A stretch of DNA of 64,000 bases from Peredibacter starrii (GCF_034259205.1 NZ_CP139487.1:3534001-3598000), one strand, 5' to 3'. Positions 40,833-49,088 are shown, counted from the first letter of the stretch. Numbers and translations: made by a program. Notes: a model not told the origin generated them from the letters alone.

Positions 40833-41780
40833 CTACTGTTTAGAGGCCTTGGAATTTGAATTTTTCGATTTATCTGTAGAAGGCCGAACGTCCTTACCTT
40901 CAACACGATCAGTGTCTAAAACCTCATTCTTAGGCTCACAGTATTTTTGATCAACTGTGATTTTAAAGATTGCGCCATTGGTCTGGTCGTCAACCTCAAA
41001 GCAGTCCGGCTTAACTTTAAACAACATGGACTTCCAGTTATAAGGAGAACCTTGAGTATACTTGGTCACGAATAAATCTATGCCTTTCTGTGAACAAAAA
41101 TGTTGAGGTACCGGACGCATTGCTCTGTCAGAATCAACTTCTAAGCAAGCCCCTCTCTTTGTAGAAAGATATTCAAACCTGGTTCCAACACATTGCTTGC
41201 ATTCCTCGGTCAGAACTCTCGGCGTGAAACTAAATTCACCTGGTTTGTCCTTGCATATATAGTGGCACTTTTCACCGTAATAAAGTCGTCTGCCGATTTC
41301 CGGGTACTCATAAGAATCATCAAAGGTAATATCTTTGCGTTTTGAGAAACATGTCATACACGATTCTCTTTCCATTCCATAGATATCTTTGCGTTTAATG
41401 CCCATTAATGTTCTTTCAACCGGACGACACTCTTCAAAACAGGTGTCACCCACCTTAAGAACATGCTCAAACAAGCGGCCCTTATAGCTTGCTAGTTTAT
41501 CAGTCCTAATCTGATCTTCTTGATTCATAAGAATCAAATTGGGATGTTCAGGACGCTGATAGAAACAACGCTCTCGTTTCATCTCGCCTTCTGGACCAGT
41601 ACATTCCACTTCGGCGCAAAACTCTTTTCTCTTTTCTTTCTTAACCACTCTCCAATTGGAGATGAGTTTTTTGTTGGTGAAGGTGTTATCGCAGAATTGG
41701 TCAGTGATCTCGCTCTGGCCAAAGGCGATTCCGCTAAAGAGTGATGTGATGATTAGAATAAAATGGATTGTATTTTTCAT
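40833..41780 (-). CDS. Cysteine-rich secreted protein, unknown function
   Basis: A 315-aa protein with a Sec signal peptide (ITSLFSGIAFGQ, cleavage near residue 21). The mature part has about 20 cysteines, many as CxxC, CxxxC or C-P type pairs (CFEECRPVER, CMTCFSKRK, CHYICKDKPG, CKQCVG), suggesting a disulfide-knotted periplasmic or surface protein with repeated small modules. The C-terminal 30 residues are Lys/Ser/Asn-rich and disordered. I recognise no family. SD GAGG precedes ATG. It stands alone. Confidence 0.72.
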   Translation of the reverse strand: MKNTIHFILIITSLFSGIAFGQSEITDQFCDNTFTNKKLISNWRVVKKEKRKEFCAEVECTGPEGEMKRERCFYQRPEHPNLILMNQEDQIRTDKLASYKGRLFEHVLKVGDTCFEECRPVERTLMGIKRKDIYGMERESCMTCFSKRKDITFDDSYEYPEIGRRLYYGEKCHYICKDKPGEFSFTPRVLTEECKQCVGTRFEYLSTKRGACLEVDSDRAMRPVPQHFCSQKGIDLFVTKYTQGSPYNWKSMLFKVKPDCFEVDDQTNGAIFKITVDQKYCEPKNEVLDTDRVEGKDVRPSTDKSKNSNSKASKQ

Positions 41781-41958
41781 AGTGCCTCAACATGATCAGT
41801 TTATCACGAGCACTCTTCCCCTCACTCCCCGGTAGAATCTTCCCCCACTTAAATCGCCTTCCTTAGGCCAAGCTTGATTTTCCATTACACTCTTCGTTGT
41901 AACAGAATTTGAAGATTTCATATGGTATGATCCAACGTTCCAAGAGACGGAAATCAAT

Positions 41959-42552
41959 ATGAAAAGCTCAGTTTTAAAACCTGCTTCCCTGAATAAACAC
42001 CACCATCCAGAACACGGCGACCACCTGGTCCATTTTTTCGAGAAGACCGACTCCTTGATACAGGTTTTATGCAACTATGTAATTCCTGGAATAAATCGTG
42101 GAGAAGGAATTATTGTGGTCGCTACGAAGGCCCACCAAAAGGCCTTAACCGAAGGACTAAGTCACCGTTCGGTAGACGTGAATAGAGTGATATCTCGAGG
42201 ACAATTAGTCATTCTGGACGTGCACGATGTGTTGTCTCTCTTCATGCATAAAGATCGCCCCGATAAAAATAAACTCCACGCTTTAGTGAATCAGCTCCTA
42301 ATGAGTATGAAGCAAAAATACAGCTCCATCAGAACCTATGGGGAAATGGTGAATGTTTTATCGCTTGAAGGTAATCACGCTGGGGCCTTAGAGGTTGAAA
42401 AATTTTGGCATGAGTTTATTGAAAATGAACCCATCTCTCTGTTCTGTGGCTACTCTTCCAATGTCCTTTATGAGACGGATCTCTCCTTTCATGAGGTATG
42501 CTCATGCCACTCCCATGTGGTTGTTTCAGATGGAATCTTCAAGGTCCGGTAG
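41959..42552 (+). CDS. MEDS-domain (DcmR-like sensory) protein
   Basis: A 197-aa stand-alone MEDS domain, the sensory domain first described in DcmR and methanogen/methylotroph regulators. It begins HGDHLVHFFEKTDSLIQVLC and continues with NRGEGIIVVATKAHQKAL, SIRTYGEMVNVLSLEGNHAG and ISLFCGYSSNV, matching the family along its length. MEDS resembles a RecA/KaiC-like fold and is proposed to sense small molecules or redox state. No HTH or kinase domain is attached, so it must act through partners. Its 3' end overlaps the convergent secreted-protein gene by 27 bases. Confidence 0.86.
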   Translation: MKSSVLKPASLNKHHHPEHGDHLVHFFEKTDSLIQVLCNYVIPGINRGEGIIVVATKAHQKALTEGLSHRSVDVNRVISRGQLVILDVHDVLSLFMHKDRPDKNKLHALVNQLLMSMKQKYSSIRTYGEMVNVLSLEGNHAGALEVEKFWHEFIENEPISLFCGYSSNVLYETDLSFHEVCSCHSHVVVSDGIFKVR

Positions 42553-42885
42553 ATCATAGAGAAAGCCCTTAGGAAATCTTTTCTCAAGCAAGGGCCCAAC
42601 GGTTTGATCAAATTTAACCAAATACTTTCCTATTAATCGTCGTTGTTCATAAGACACACTATCCTTAGGAATGATCTCGTAGTGTTGATCTCTGGAATGA
42701 GTATATGTCTTTTTTATTTTAGCGATGAAGGGTTCAGCATTTTCTAAGGAAACTAACCACTGATCATTTTTACACCAGCGCTCACTGACACCGCTACTTT
42801 CTCCACCCTGGCATTTAATAAGGTTAGGAGTTGCCAGAACAAGACCCGAACTTAACAAAAAACAGCAGGCGAATAGGATTTTCAT
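42526..42885 (-). CDS. Small secreted protein, unknown function
   Basis: A 119-aa protein with a Sec signal peptide (LFACCFLLSSGLVLA, cleavage near residue 18). The mature part has two Cys (KCQGG and WCKND), a Tyr/Arg-rich centre and an acidic tail (DLPDLEDS). It is probably periplasmic. SD AGGAGG is well placed before ATG 42885. It overlaps the MEDS gene by 27 bases at the 3' end. No family is recognised. Confidence 0.72.
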   Translation of the reverse strand: MKILFACCFLLSSGLVLATPNLIKCQGGESSGVSERWCKNDQWLVSLENAEPFIAKIKKTYTHSRDQHYEIIPKDSVSYEQRRLIGKYLVKFDQTVGPLLEKRFPKGFLYDLPDLEDSI

Positions 42886-42982
42886 GTCGACCTCCTGAAA
42901 AGTGAAACGATCTTTTCCTAGAAAAATAAGCTAGTCGAGCATCGGCATAAAAATTCAATTAAGCTTAAGTTAAAAACCCTGA

Positions 42983-42995
42983 TATAATGCTTTTC
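42983..42995 (+). promoter_or_regulatory. -10 element of the HExxH lipoprotein, probably leaderless
   Basis: A perfect TATAAT (42983-42988) ends 7 bases before ATG 42996. No SD is present. An upstream in-frame ATG at 42987 lies inside the -10 box and is therefore unlikely to be transcribed. Confidence 0.5.
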
Positions 42996-43607
42996 ATGAA
43001 ATGGATGTTTTTATTATTTGTGTCAGTGCTATTTTTGACTGGTTGTGCCTCACAGAATGACTCGACGGAGCATCCTTCTGGAGTAACGGTTCATGAAATC
43101 AATCCGGATAAATGGACCCATATTACAAAACAGAATCTCCTTCATCTGACCCAGGTCTATGATCTTCAGCCCCTTCTCTTCACAAAAACGGTGAATATTG
43201 AGACGAAAGCGGTTTCACGCTCTCATCCGGTTCTAACAATCAATACACGTCATGCGGAACATCCAAACCGCATCCTGGCCCAATTCCTCCATGAGGAAAT
43301 TCATTGGTGGACTGAGATCAAGGCAAAAGAAGTTGATCTCGCAATCAAGGATCTCGTAAAGATTTATCCAAAAGTTCCTCATGCTAAAAATGAACGACCT
43401 TATGTCACTTATCTGCATTTGATTATCTGCTATATCGAATATAAAGCTCTCGCCCATTATCTGGGCTCAAAAGAGGCCAGCAACATTCTGACTTACGTCA
43501 TGAAGAAAGAAAAACTTCACCCGTGGGTCTACTCTCAGGTTCTGTATAAGGATTTTGCAATTAAGAGTGTGGTAGAAAAGTATAAGCTACTTCCTCCTCC
43601 ACTTTAG
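42996..43607 (+). CDS. Lipoprotein with HExxH motif, possible metalloprotease
   Basis: A 203-aa lipoprotein (lipobox LFLTGCAS). The motif HEEIH at 99-103 (QFLHEEIHWW) has the HExxH arrangement of zinc peptidases. It is followed about 45 residues later by ICYIEYKALAHYLG, whose Glu could be a third ligand. The helical context around HEEIH fits a gluzincin-like active site. No named peptidase family is recognised. The ATG at 42996 is preferred because an upstream ATG lies in the TATAAT box. Its TAG overlaps the VWA gene stop codon by four bases. Confidence 0.72.
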   Translation: MKWMFLLFVSVLFLTGCASQNDSTEHPSGVTVHEINPDKWTHITKQNLLHLTQVYDLQPLLFTKTVNIETKAVSRSHPVLTINTRHAEHPNRILAQFLHEEIHWWTEIKAKEVDLAIKDLVKIYPKVPHAKNERPYVTYLHLIICYIEYKALAHYLGSKEASNILTYVMKKEKLHPWVYSQVLYKDFAIKSVVEKYKLLPPPL

Positions 43608-44431
43608 AATCCAACGAAGAATCCACCGTTTTGTTCAGACAAGAGGCTCAGGAATTTATACTGATCGCTGGTCTTGTCTTTTATGAAATTCGTGCCAACA
43701 CCAATCGTGTTGATCTGAATCTTGGTTTTATTTTCGGCCCGCACGACATTCAAAATGTCGTAGATATCGTCTTTCCTATTGGAATTGTGATAAGTCGGTT
43801 GACCATCGGATAACAAGACGATGTCTGACAAGTTATCGTAGTTTTTAATCACGAATAGTAATGCATCTCTAGTGGGAGTTCCTCCACTAGGACGCAAAGA
43901 ATAGATGAAATCAAAGGCGTCGGTTTTATTAAAACCAGTCGTCTCTTTGATATTTCCCCACATACTTCTAAAAGGGGCCCGCTCACCTAATGGGTATTGC
44001 ACGATATCCACCTTATATTCAGAGGGAAGTGAGGTCAGAAACATCTTTAAACCGGCCTTCACCTGCCCCATACGATCTTCTTCCGTCATACTGTAGGAAG
44101 TATCAATAATGAAGACAATGTTCTTACCTTTGAACTTGAAACCAATATCTACATTAGCACCACCCACCACCGGTTCTTCGATTTTAAGTGGCTGGGCGGT
44201 CTTGACCTGAGCGGCCTTGAGGGCCTCAATCTCTTTGGTGAGTTCATCGATCTTCGCTTTAGATGAGGCCAGCTCCTGCTTTACCATCACCTTCTCAATA
44301 TCGTCTTTTGGCTCGACCTTAGGTTGATTTTTTGGAATCGCCACATACAGAATGATGACCGCACCCAAGGCACCTGAAATAAGGTCCAAAAATGAGAGCG
44401 AGAATAGTTCTATCTGGCGGCGTTTTCTCAT
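43604..44431 (-). CDS. Membrane-anchored von Willebrand A protein paired with a TolQ-like channel
   Basis: A 275-aa protein. An N-terminal cytoplasmic RKRRQ patch and one membrane helix (about 11-33, SFLDLISGALGAVIILYVAI) resemble the start of ExbD/TolR/MotB. A coiled coil (about 42-75) leads to a VWA domain with a complete MIDAS: DTSYS (D110, S112, S114), GGTPT (about 184-187) and LLSDG (D209). The VWA domain faces the periplasm. It overlaps the TolQ-like gene by four bases (ATGA). By analogy to MotAB and TolQR, proton flow through the partner could drive movement of the VWA domain; that is inference. Confidence 0.85.
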   Translation of the reverse strand: MRKRRQIELFSLSFLDLISGALGAVIILYVAIPKNQPKVEPKDDIEKVMVKQELASSKAKIDELTKEIEALKAAQVKTAQPLKIEEPVVGGANVDIGFKFKGKNIVFIIDTSYSMTEEDRMGQVKAGLKMFLTSLPSEYKVDIVQYPLGERAPFRSMWGNIKETTGFNKTDAFDFIYSLRPSGGTPTRDALLFVIKNYDNLSDIVLLSDGQPTYHNSNRKDDIYDILNVVRAENKTKIQINTIGVGTNFIKDKTSDQYKFLSLLSEQNGGFFVGF

Positions 44432-45174
44432 TGAATCTCAATTTTATTAATGAGGTTATCAATGACGAATTCTTTAAGATCAGAATGGAAGCGGTCTGTT
44501 TCTTCTTGAAGCTGGTGAACAAACCACATAAGGAAAACTGAAAGGACCAATGCCACTAACGTCGTATCAAAGGCCACCCCTAGAAGAGATGTGATCTTTT
44601 CCATATCTCCAGAGTTGGCATAAACCAGCGATTGAGAAATACCAATGACGGTTCCAATAAATCCTAACGACGGAATTACCCACGTAAGATAACGAATCAC
44701 GGATTGATCACCTTCCGCTTTCTCCTGAGAAACTTCAATTTGAATGCTCACGATATCGATTAATTCAGAAAGTGAACCTGAAGTACGAAATTTCGTACAG
44801 GCCTTCTTCAAAAGATCACTCAGGATATATTTTTCTTTTCTCTCAAATTCGATGAGTTTGAATTTTAACTGGTTCACATCTTGAGGCATGAAAACATGCT
44901 TCTCACTGGTGGGAATGAGATTTAATTTAAAAGCGCGACGCTCCCGGGCAATCACCGTTAGTTTTTCACGCACCTCAAACCATGCCCATACAAAGGCCAG
45001 GTAAGTCAGACCTTGGATGTAGCCTCCATTCACCACATCACCGCCCAATAGGACCAGAATGCGGTACAAAGTAGGTGAATTTTCTTTATTTGTGATGGCC
45101 AATAAGGTCATACAAATAGCTGTAATCAAAAGTGCTATCCCCGACGCGAGCGTGAGATTTCTTAGATTTTTCAT
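44428..45174 (-). CDS. MotA/TolQ/ExbB-family proton-channel protein
   Basis: A 248-aa inner-membrane protein. Two N-terminal helices (about 8-30 and 51-69) are followed by a cytoplasmic domain and a MotA_ExbB C-terminal region: YLTWVIPSLGFIGTVIGIS, then ITSLLGVAFDTTLVALVLSVFLM with the conserved Thr/Pro pattern of the channel helices. It is the motor half of a two-gene unit with the VWA protein. TonB, TolA or OmpA-like partners are absent, so this is not a standard Tol or Exb system. The start lacks a clear SD. Confidence 0.87.
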   Translation of the reverse strand: MKNLRNLTLASGIALLITAICMTLLAITNKENSPTLYRILVLLGGDVVNGGYIQGLTYLAFVWAWFEVREKLTVIARERRAFKLNLIPTSEKHVFMPQDVNQLKFKLIEFERKEKYILSDLLKKACTKFRTSGSLSELIDIVSIQIEVSQEKAEGDQSVIRYLTWVIPSLGFIGTVIGISQSLVYANSGDMEKITSLLGVAFDTTLVALVLSVFLMWFVHQLQEETDRFHSDLKEFVIDNLINKIEIQ

Positions 45175-45243
45175 CTGGTAAAATCCGTGTTATTAAACTT
45201 ATGTTTCGTTTCGGTAAATAGTTAGAAAATCTAAGGGAGTCCT

Positions 45244-46323
45244 ATGAAGAAAGTGGAAATCCATCCCGATGCAGTTGAACGAGTAAAAAAGTTCACTATC
45301 AATGATCCTCAGCTCGGTTTTGGTAAATATGTTGCTCCGATCATGATTCAGGCCTTGTACGATCATGGTGAGTGGCAAAGATTCGATTTATTGCCTTATG
45401 GGCCCCTACAATTAGATCCTTGCTCAAAAGTGTTGCATTATGGTCAGGAAATTTTTGAAGGGATGAAGGTCTTCCGTCACCCGGATGATTCCATTCATAT
45501 GTTCCGTCCGGAGATGAATGCCCGACGTTTCAACTTATCTGCTCGTCGTATGGCCATGCCAGAAATCCCTGAAGAGGACTATCTGAATGCCTGCTCAACG
45601 ATCAGCGCTTACTGTAAGCACCTTATCCCAAAACGTTTAGGTGAATCACTTTACCTACGCCCTTTCATGATCGCGACAGAGGTGGGTCTGGGAATTAAGC
45701 CTTCTAAACAGTTCCTTTTCATTATCGTTGCTTCTCCATCTGGTTCATACTTCGCTGGAGACGCAGTAAAAGTTTATATCGAGCGTGATGATATTCGTTG
45801 TGCTCCAGGTGGTATTGGTTTCGCCAAAACAGGTGGTAACTATGCTGCGAGCCTAAACTCTTACGCTAAAACAATTCAGTTGGGCTGTGATCAGACGATG
45901 TGGCTTGATTCAGTTGAACACAAGTACATCGAAGAAATGTCAGGCATGAACTTCTTTGCGGTCATCGACAACAAAGTCGTAACTCCGACTCTCACTGATA
46001 CGATCCTTGATGGCGTCACTCGTAAGTCAATCATCGACATCGCTCGCGCTGAAAAGATCGAAGTTGAAGAAAGAAAACTTTCTATCGATGAAGTTCTTAA
46101 AGCGGTTCAGGAAGGTCGTTGTACAGAAGCTTTCGTATGTGGAACTGCTGCAGTGGTTGCTCCAATTGCTTCATTCATGGACAAAGACCAGACGGTGTAC
46201 AAGCTTCGTGATTCTCAAGGCAAGATCGGCATGCAGCTTCGTGAGAAGCTTATTGCAATCCAGGCCGGCAGATTCGATGCTCCTCAAGGCTGGACTTACC
46301 CGGTTCGTGATTTAAATTTCTAA
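45244..46323 (+). CDS. ilvE: Branched-chain amino acid aminotransferase
   Basis: A 359-aa PLP enzyme of fold type IV, the longer group II form of IlvE. It interconverts Leu, Ile and Val with their 2-oxo acids using glutamate/2-oxoglutarate. FGKYVAPIMIQALYDHGEW, YGQEIFEGMKVFRHPDDSI and LRPFMIATEVGLGIKPSK are diagnostic. The Schiff-base Lys195 lies in GFAKTGGNYAASL, and EEMSGMNFF precedes the phosphate-binding loop. SD AAGGGAG is well placed before ATG. The 3' end overlaps the convergent HEAT-repeat gene by 12 bases. Confidence 0.95.
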   Translation: MKKVEIHPDAVERVKKFTINDPQLGFGKYVAPIMIQALYDHGEWQRFDLLPYGPLQLDPCSKVLHYGQEIFEGMKVFRHPDDSIHMFRPEMNARRFNLSARRMAMPEIPEEDYLNACSTISAYCKHLIPKRLGESLYLRPFMIATEVGLGIKPSKQFLFIIVASPSGSYFAGDAVKVYIERDDIRCAPGGIGFAKTGGNYAASLNSYAKTIQLGCDQTMWLDSVEHKYIEEMSGMNFFAVIDNKVVTPTLTDTILDGVTRKSIIDIARAEKIEVEERKLSIDEVLKAVQEGRCTEAFVCGTAAVVAPIASFMDKDQTVYKLRDSQGKIGMQLREKLIAIQAGRFDAPQGWTYPVRDLNF

Positions 46324-47439
46324 GAAAAAATCTTTTTTATCCATCATCTCACCATTCACTTGGATCATGAGATGATGGATTCCTGAATAATACTTCATTG
46401 TCGTAATTGGCCTAAGAGAGTGACTCTTCGTTAGAATGATTTCTTCTTTAGGTTCAAGTTCAAAAGACTTCAGTTTATAGACCTTCTTCCCTTTCTTTCC
46501 ATTCGCTTTTACAAAATCAATGGCGTAGTCCACGACGATCTTCTGCTTTTTCTTTGAGGTCGAAGAGACGGTAAACTCAAAGGTGAGCTTGTCATGAAGT
46601 TTGAACTTCTTCTGGTTAAGTGTCACCTTCCCAAGTTCTACGTCTGCTTTCCCTTCTACTCCCATGAGCTTAAGCGCTCCCGGATGACCTTTTTTAATGA
46701 GCGTTCTGAGAGCGTGGCGTTTGATCCAATTGATCTTATCCTGATGCTCAGCTGGCACATCTTTGATCCACATACGAAGAACATCAATCACCACTTGAGG
46801 ATGATTTTTAGCAATGTCATTTAAGTGATTGGCGACACTCTTTCTCACATAGAGTTCCTCGTCATGTCGAAGTTTATCGAGGAAAAGAATTGTATGTGTA
46901 GGGTCCATTACAAACAGAGGAATTCGCTGGCCCCAAGGAAGAAGAGGTCTCGTGCCTTCTGAAATCCAACGACGAACATGAACGTTCTTATCATCTGTCC
47001 ATTTGCTCAAGGCATTTAAAACTTTCTTATGATCCTTAAGTAAGAACGGGCGAACTGCCCATTCTGCCGTAAAACGCTGAGTGAGTTTATACATGGCCTT
47101 CAATGAATCATCGAAATGATCCAGACCAAATTGCGAGATGTATTCCGAGAAGGGCCAGAGTTCAAAGCCAGTGAGGTCCCCCTTCTCCATCGCCTTAACC
47201 AGAATGGGAAGAGACTTTTTATAATCATCAGGAAGATGCTTTTTCAATTCGGCCGTAATTAAAAGCACACGCCCTTTAAGCTCCAATGGATCAAGTTTTT
47301 TGCTTAGTTTTTTAAACTCATTTGTCTTAAATGATGGATATTCGCTCTCAATTGCTTTGGCAATTTTTGTGACCACTCGATCATTTATCCAGAGTTTAAA
47401 GGCAGAAGGGTTTTCTTGAGATTTGTCTTTTTGAGGCAT
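46312..47439 (-). CDS. DNA alkylation repair (AlkD-like HEAT-repeat) protein
   Basis: A 375-aa all-helical protein of the AlkC/AlkD-type HEAT-like glycosylase superfamily. GFELWPFSEYISQFGLDHFD, NVHVRRWISEGTRPLLPWG and LYVRKSVANHLNDIAKNHP are characteristic of the AlkC-like subgroup. Residues after about 270 form a beta domain. Family members excise 3- and 7-alkylated purines without base flipping. ATG 47439 has AGGAA 5 bases upstream; an upstream start would overlap the antiporter terminator. It lies downstream of the antiporter gene, separated by that terminator. Confidence 0.87.
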   Translation of the reverse strand: MPQKDKSQENPSAFKLWINDRVVTKIAKAIESEYPSFKTNEFKKLSKKLDPLELKGRVLLITAELKKHLPDDYKKSLPILVKAMEKGDLTGFELWPFSEYISQFGLDHFDDSLKAMYKLTQRFTAEWAVRPFLLKDHKKVLNALSKWTDDKNVHVRRWISEGTRPLLPWGQRIPLFVMDPTHTILFLDKLRHDEELYVRKSVANHLNDIAKNHPQVVIDVLRMWIKDVPAEHQDKINWIKRHALRTLIKKGHPGALKLMGVEGKADVELGKVTLNQKKFKLHDKLTFEFTVSSTSKKKQKIVVDYAIDFVKANGKKGKKVYKLKSFELEPKEEIILTKSHSLRPITTMKYYSGIHHLMIQVNGEMMDKKDFFLEI

Positions 47440-47456
47440 GGAACTTCCTGGGCAAA

Positions 47457-47480
47457 TAAAAAGGGGCACCTAAGTGCCCC
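47457..47480 (-). terminator. Rho-independent terminator of the Na+/H+ antiporter gene
   Basis: GGGGCAC (47463-47469) and GTGCCCC (47474-47480) pair around CTAA. On the minus strand the stem is followed directly by TTTTTATTTG. It lies between the antiporter stop codon and the HEAT-repeat gene start. Confidence 0.88.
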
Positions 47481-47488
47481 TTATATTC

Positions 47489-48769
47489 TTAACCTAGAGT
47501 AGGTAGAAGTTCAAAACAAAGAATCGCCACCGCAGTCGGGAAAAGAGCACCTTTCAGAAGACCAAGAGGAGAAATCCCGTCAGCTCCGAAAGAGTCTTTA
47601 AGAATACCGTAACCGGCCGGGTTTGGAGCGTTGGCAATAACTGTTAGACCACCACCAGTAACCGCACCAGCAACCAGGAAGTACTTAGCTGAGTCAGTAA
47701 GATCAACTAGTGAACCAAGGTAAGTAAGAGCAGCATTATCTGTGATACCTGTAAGGGCCGTGGCACCAAAGTAAAGAACCTGATCTGACATTCCAGAAAT
47801 GAGAGGTTGTAACCACCACTTCTGTTCAGAACCAAGAACGATTAGACCACCGAGGAAGAAACCTACCATCAATGATGATTTGATTTGAACTTCATCCTGG
47901 AACTCTTGAGTACAAACTGTAAAACCCAGGAAGAACAAGAACAGACCCATGAACACTACCATGTGGTGAGCTGTTAGAACTACCAGAGCAAGGAACACAA
48001 CGTGAGTTAGTGTCACCCACCATGGTGGAAGCATCTTCTCAGCGTTATCCGGACGAAGTTGGAAATCACCTTGAAGTTCATTCTTGAACATGAAAGAGAT
48101 TACAAGAGCACTGATAATACAAGAGATCGCCGCTTTATATCCAAAAGCAAGAATCATATGACTGATGCCCCAACCCCATTTACCGGCAACCATTAAAACA
48201 GGAGGAGCGGCGAAGTGAGTAAGTGTACCACCAATAGAAACGTTTACAAAAAGTAGACCGATTGTGGCGTACTTAAATTTTGTACTCATTTCTTTTGAGT
48301 AAAAGTTCTTAAGAAGGATGATTGCAGTAACAGTCATCGCAGCCGGCTCAGTAATGAATGAACCCAGAAGAGGACCAACCACTAGAGCAGTTAAATAAAA
48401 TGCCATCTTGCGAGGAAGTGGAATCAACTTCGAAATCATAACAATGATTTTTTCAGCAAGTTTAATCACCGGACGAGTACCGGCCATTGCCATGATGACG
48501 AATACAAAACCTGGCTCAGTGAAATTCAAAGACTCTAGGTAATGAATAGGTTCACCAAAGCCACTATGGAATGCCATGATCCCAAGGAACACTGCTGACC
48601 AGATACCAAACACGGCCTCAACTTCGGCCATGAAGTGGAAGAAATTTTCCCCGAAAGAACCTTCAGGATACTTGTGCGCGATGTGCGCGAACTTACTCAC
48701 CAGAAAGGTGTGCAAGATGGCGAGAGCGAAAATAACAGTCGCCGTCACCTGGATGAAACTAGGATTCAT
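47489..48769 (-). CDS. Putative Na+/H+ antiporter (PF07399 type)
   Basis: A 426-aa inner-membrane protein with about 11 helices of the putative Na+/H+ antiporter family in the ion-transporter superfamily. FFHFMAEVEAVFGIWSAVFL, MAMAGTRPVIKLAEKII, LLGSFITEPAAMTVTAIILL and VNVSIGGTLTHFAAPPVLMV are family motifs, with Asp/Glu/Thr residues typical of the ion path. It presumably exchanges Na+ for H+. Its leader contains a long, two-part hairpin that buries the SD AAGGGG (48772-48814), the most elaborate leader in the window. A terminator follows the gene. Confidence 0.87.
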   Translation of the reverse strand: MNPSFIQVTATVIFALAILHTFLVSKFAHIAHKYPEGSFGENFFHFMAEVEAVFGIWSAVFLGIMAFHSGFGEPIHYLESLNFTEPGFVFVIMAMAGTRPVIKLAEKIIVMISKLIPLPRKMAFYLTALVVGPLLGSFITEPAAMTVTAIILLKNFYSKEMSTKFKYATIGLLFVNVSIGGTLTHFAAPPVLMVAGKWGWGISHMILAFGYKAAISCIISALVISFMFKNELQGDFQLRPDNAEKMLPPWWVTLTHVVFLALVVLTAHHMVVFMGLFLFFLGFTVCTQEFQDEVQIKSSLMVGFFLGGLIVLGSEQKWWLQPLISGMSDQVLYFGATALTGITDNAALTYLGSLVDLTDSAKYFLVAGAVTGGGLTVIANAPNPAGYGILKDSFGADGISPLGLLKGALFPTAVAILCFELLPTLG

Positions 48770-48771
48770 GC

Positions 48772-48814
48772 ATTCCCCTTTTAAGAAACATATTTCTTAT
48801 AGTTTAAGGGGAAT
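48772..48814 (-). promoter_or_regulatory. Structured leader masking the SD of the Na+/H+ antiporter gene
   Basis: The outer stem is ATTCCCCTT (48772-48780) with AAGGGGAAT (48806-48814), nine perfect pairs. The inner stem is TAAGAAA (48782-48788) with TTTCTTA (48793-48799), seven perfect pairs closed by CATA. On the mRNA the arm adjacent to ATG 48769 is AAGGGGAAT, holding the SD. Confidence 0.65.
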
Positions 48815-48839
48815 TGGAAATTATGGTAGAAAAAAGGAA

Positions 48840-49088
48840 CTAGCCGTTTTTGCCAATCGAGTTCACTGGGCAAGCATCCATCTGCTCAACACACAAAGCG
48901 ATTTCATCGGGTGTTGTTGGTTGCTTTTTAAGATAAGCATTCCCACAGTCATCTTCCGCGAAGAATTCAGGTGCGCCTGAGTAACAAACGTTACACGCGA
49001 TACAACCCTCTCCCCCATCATCATCAGGATCAGTACAGTAAAAGGGACCAGGGACATTTTTTGGATGTTTATTTTTTACGTTAGCCAT
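48840..49088 (-). CDS. Small [4Fe-4S] ferredoxin
   Basis: An 82-aa ferredoxin of the single-cluster type. CIACNVC (C29, C32, C35) followed by APEFF and the distant DACPVNSI supplies the four cluster ligands. An extra Cys18 in FYCTDPDDDGGEG lies before them. It transfers single electrons in the cytoplasm. It is divergent from the phosphohexomutase gene, and no obvious redox partner is next to it. GGGG lies 4-5 bases before ATG. The 70 bases between it and the antiporter gene contain the antiporter leader. Confidence 0.87.
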   Translation of the reverse strand: MANVKNKHPKNVPGPFYCTDPDDDGGEGCIACNVCYSGAPEFFAEDDCGNAYLKKQPTTPDEIALCVEQMDACPVNSIGKNG

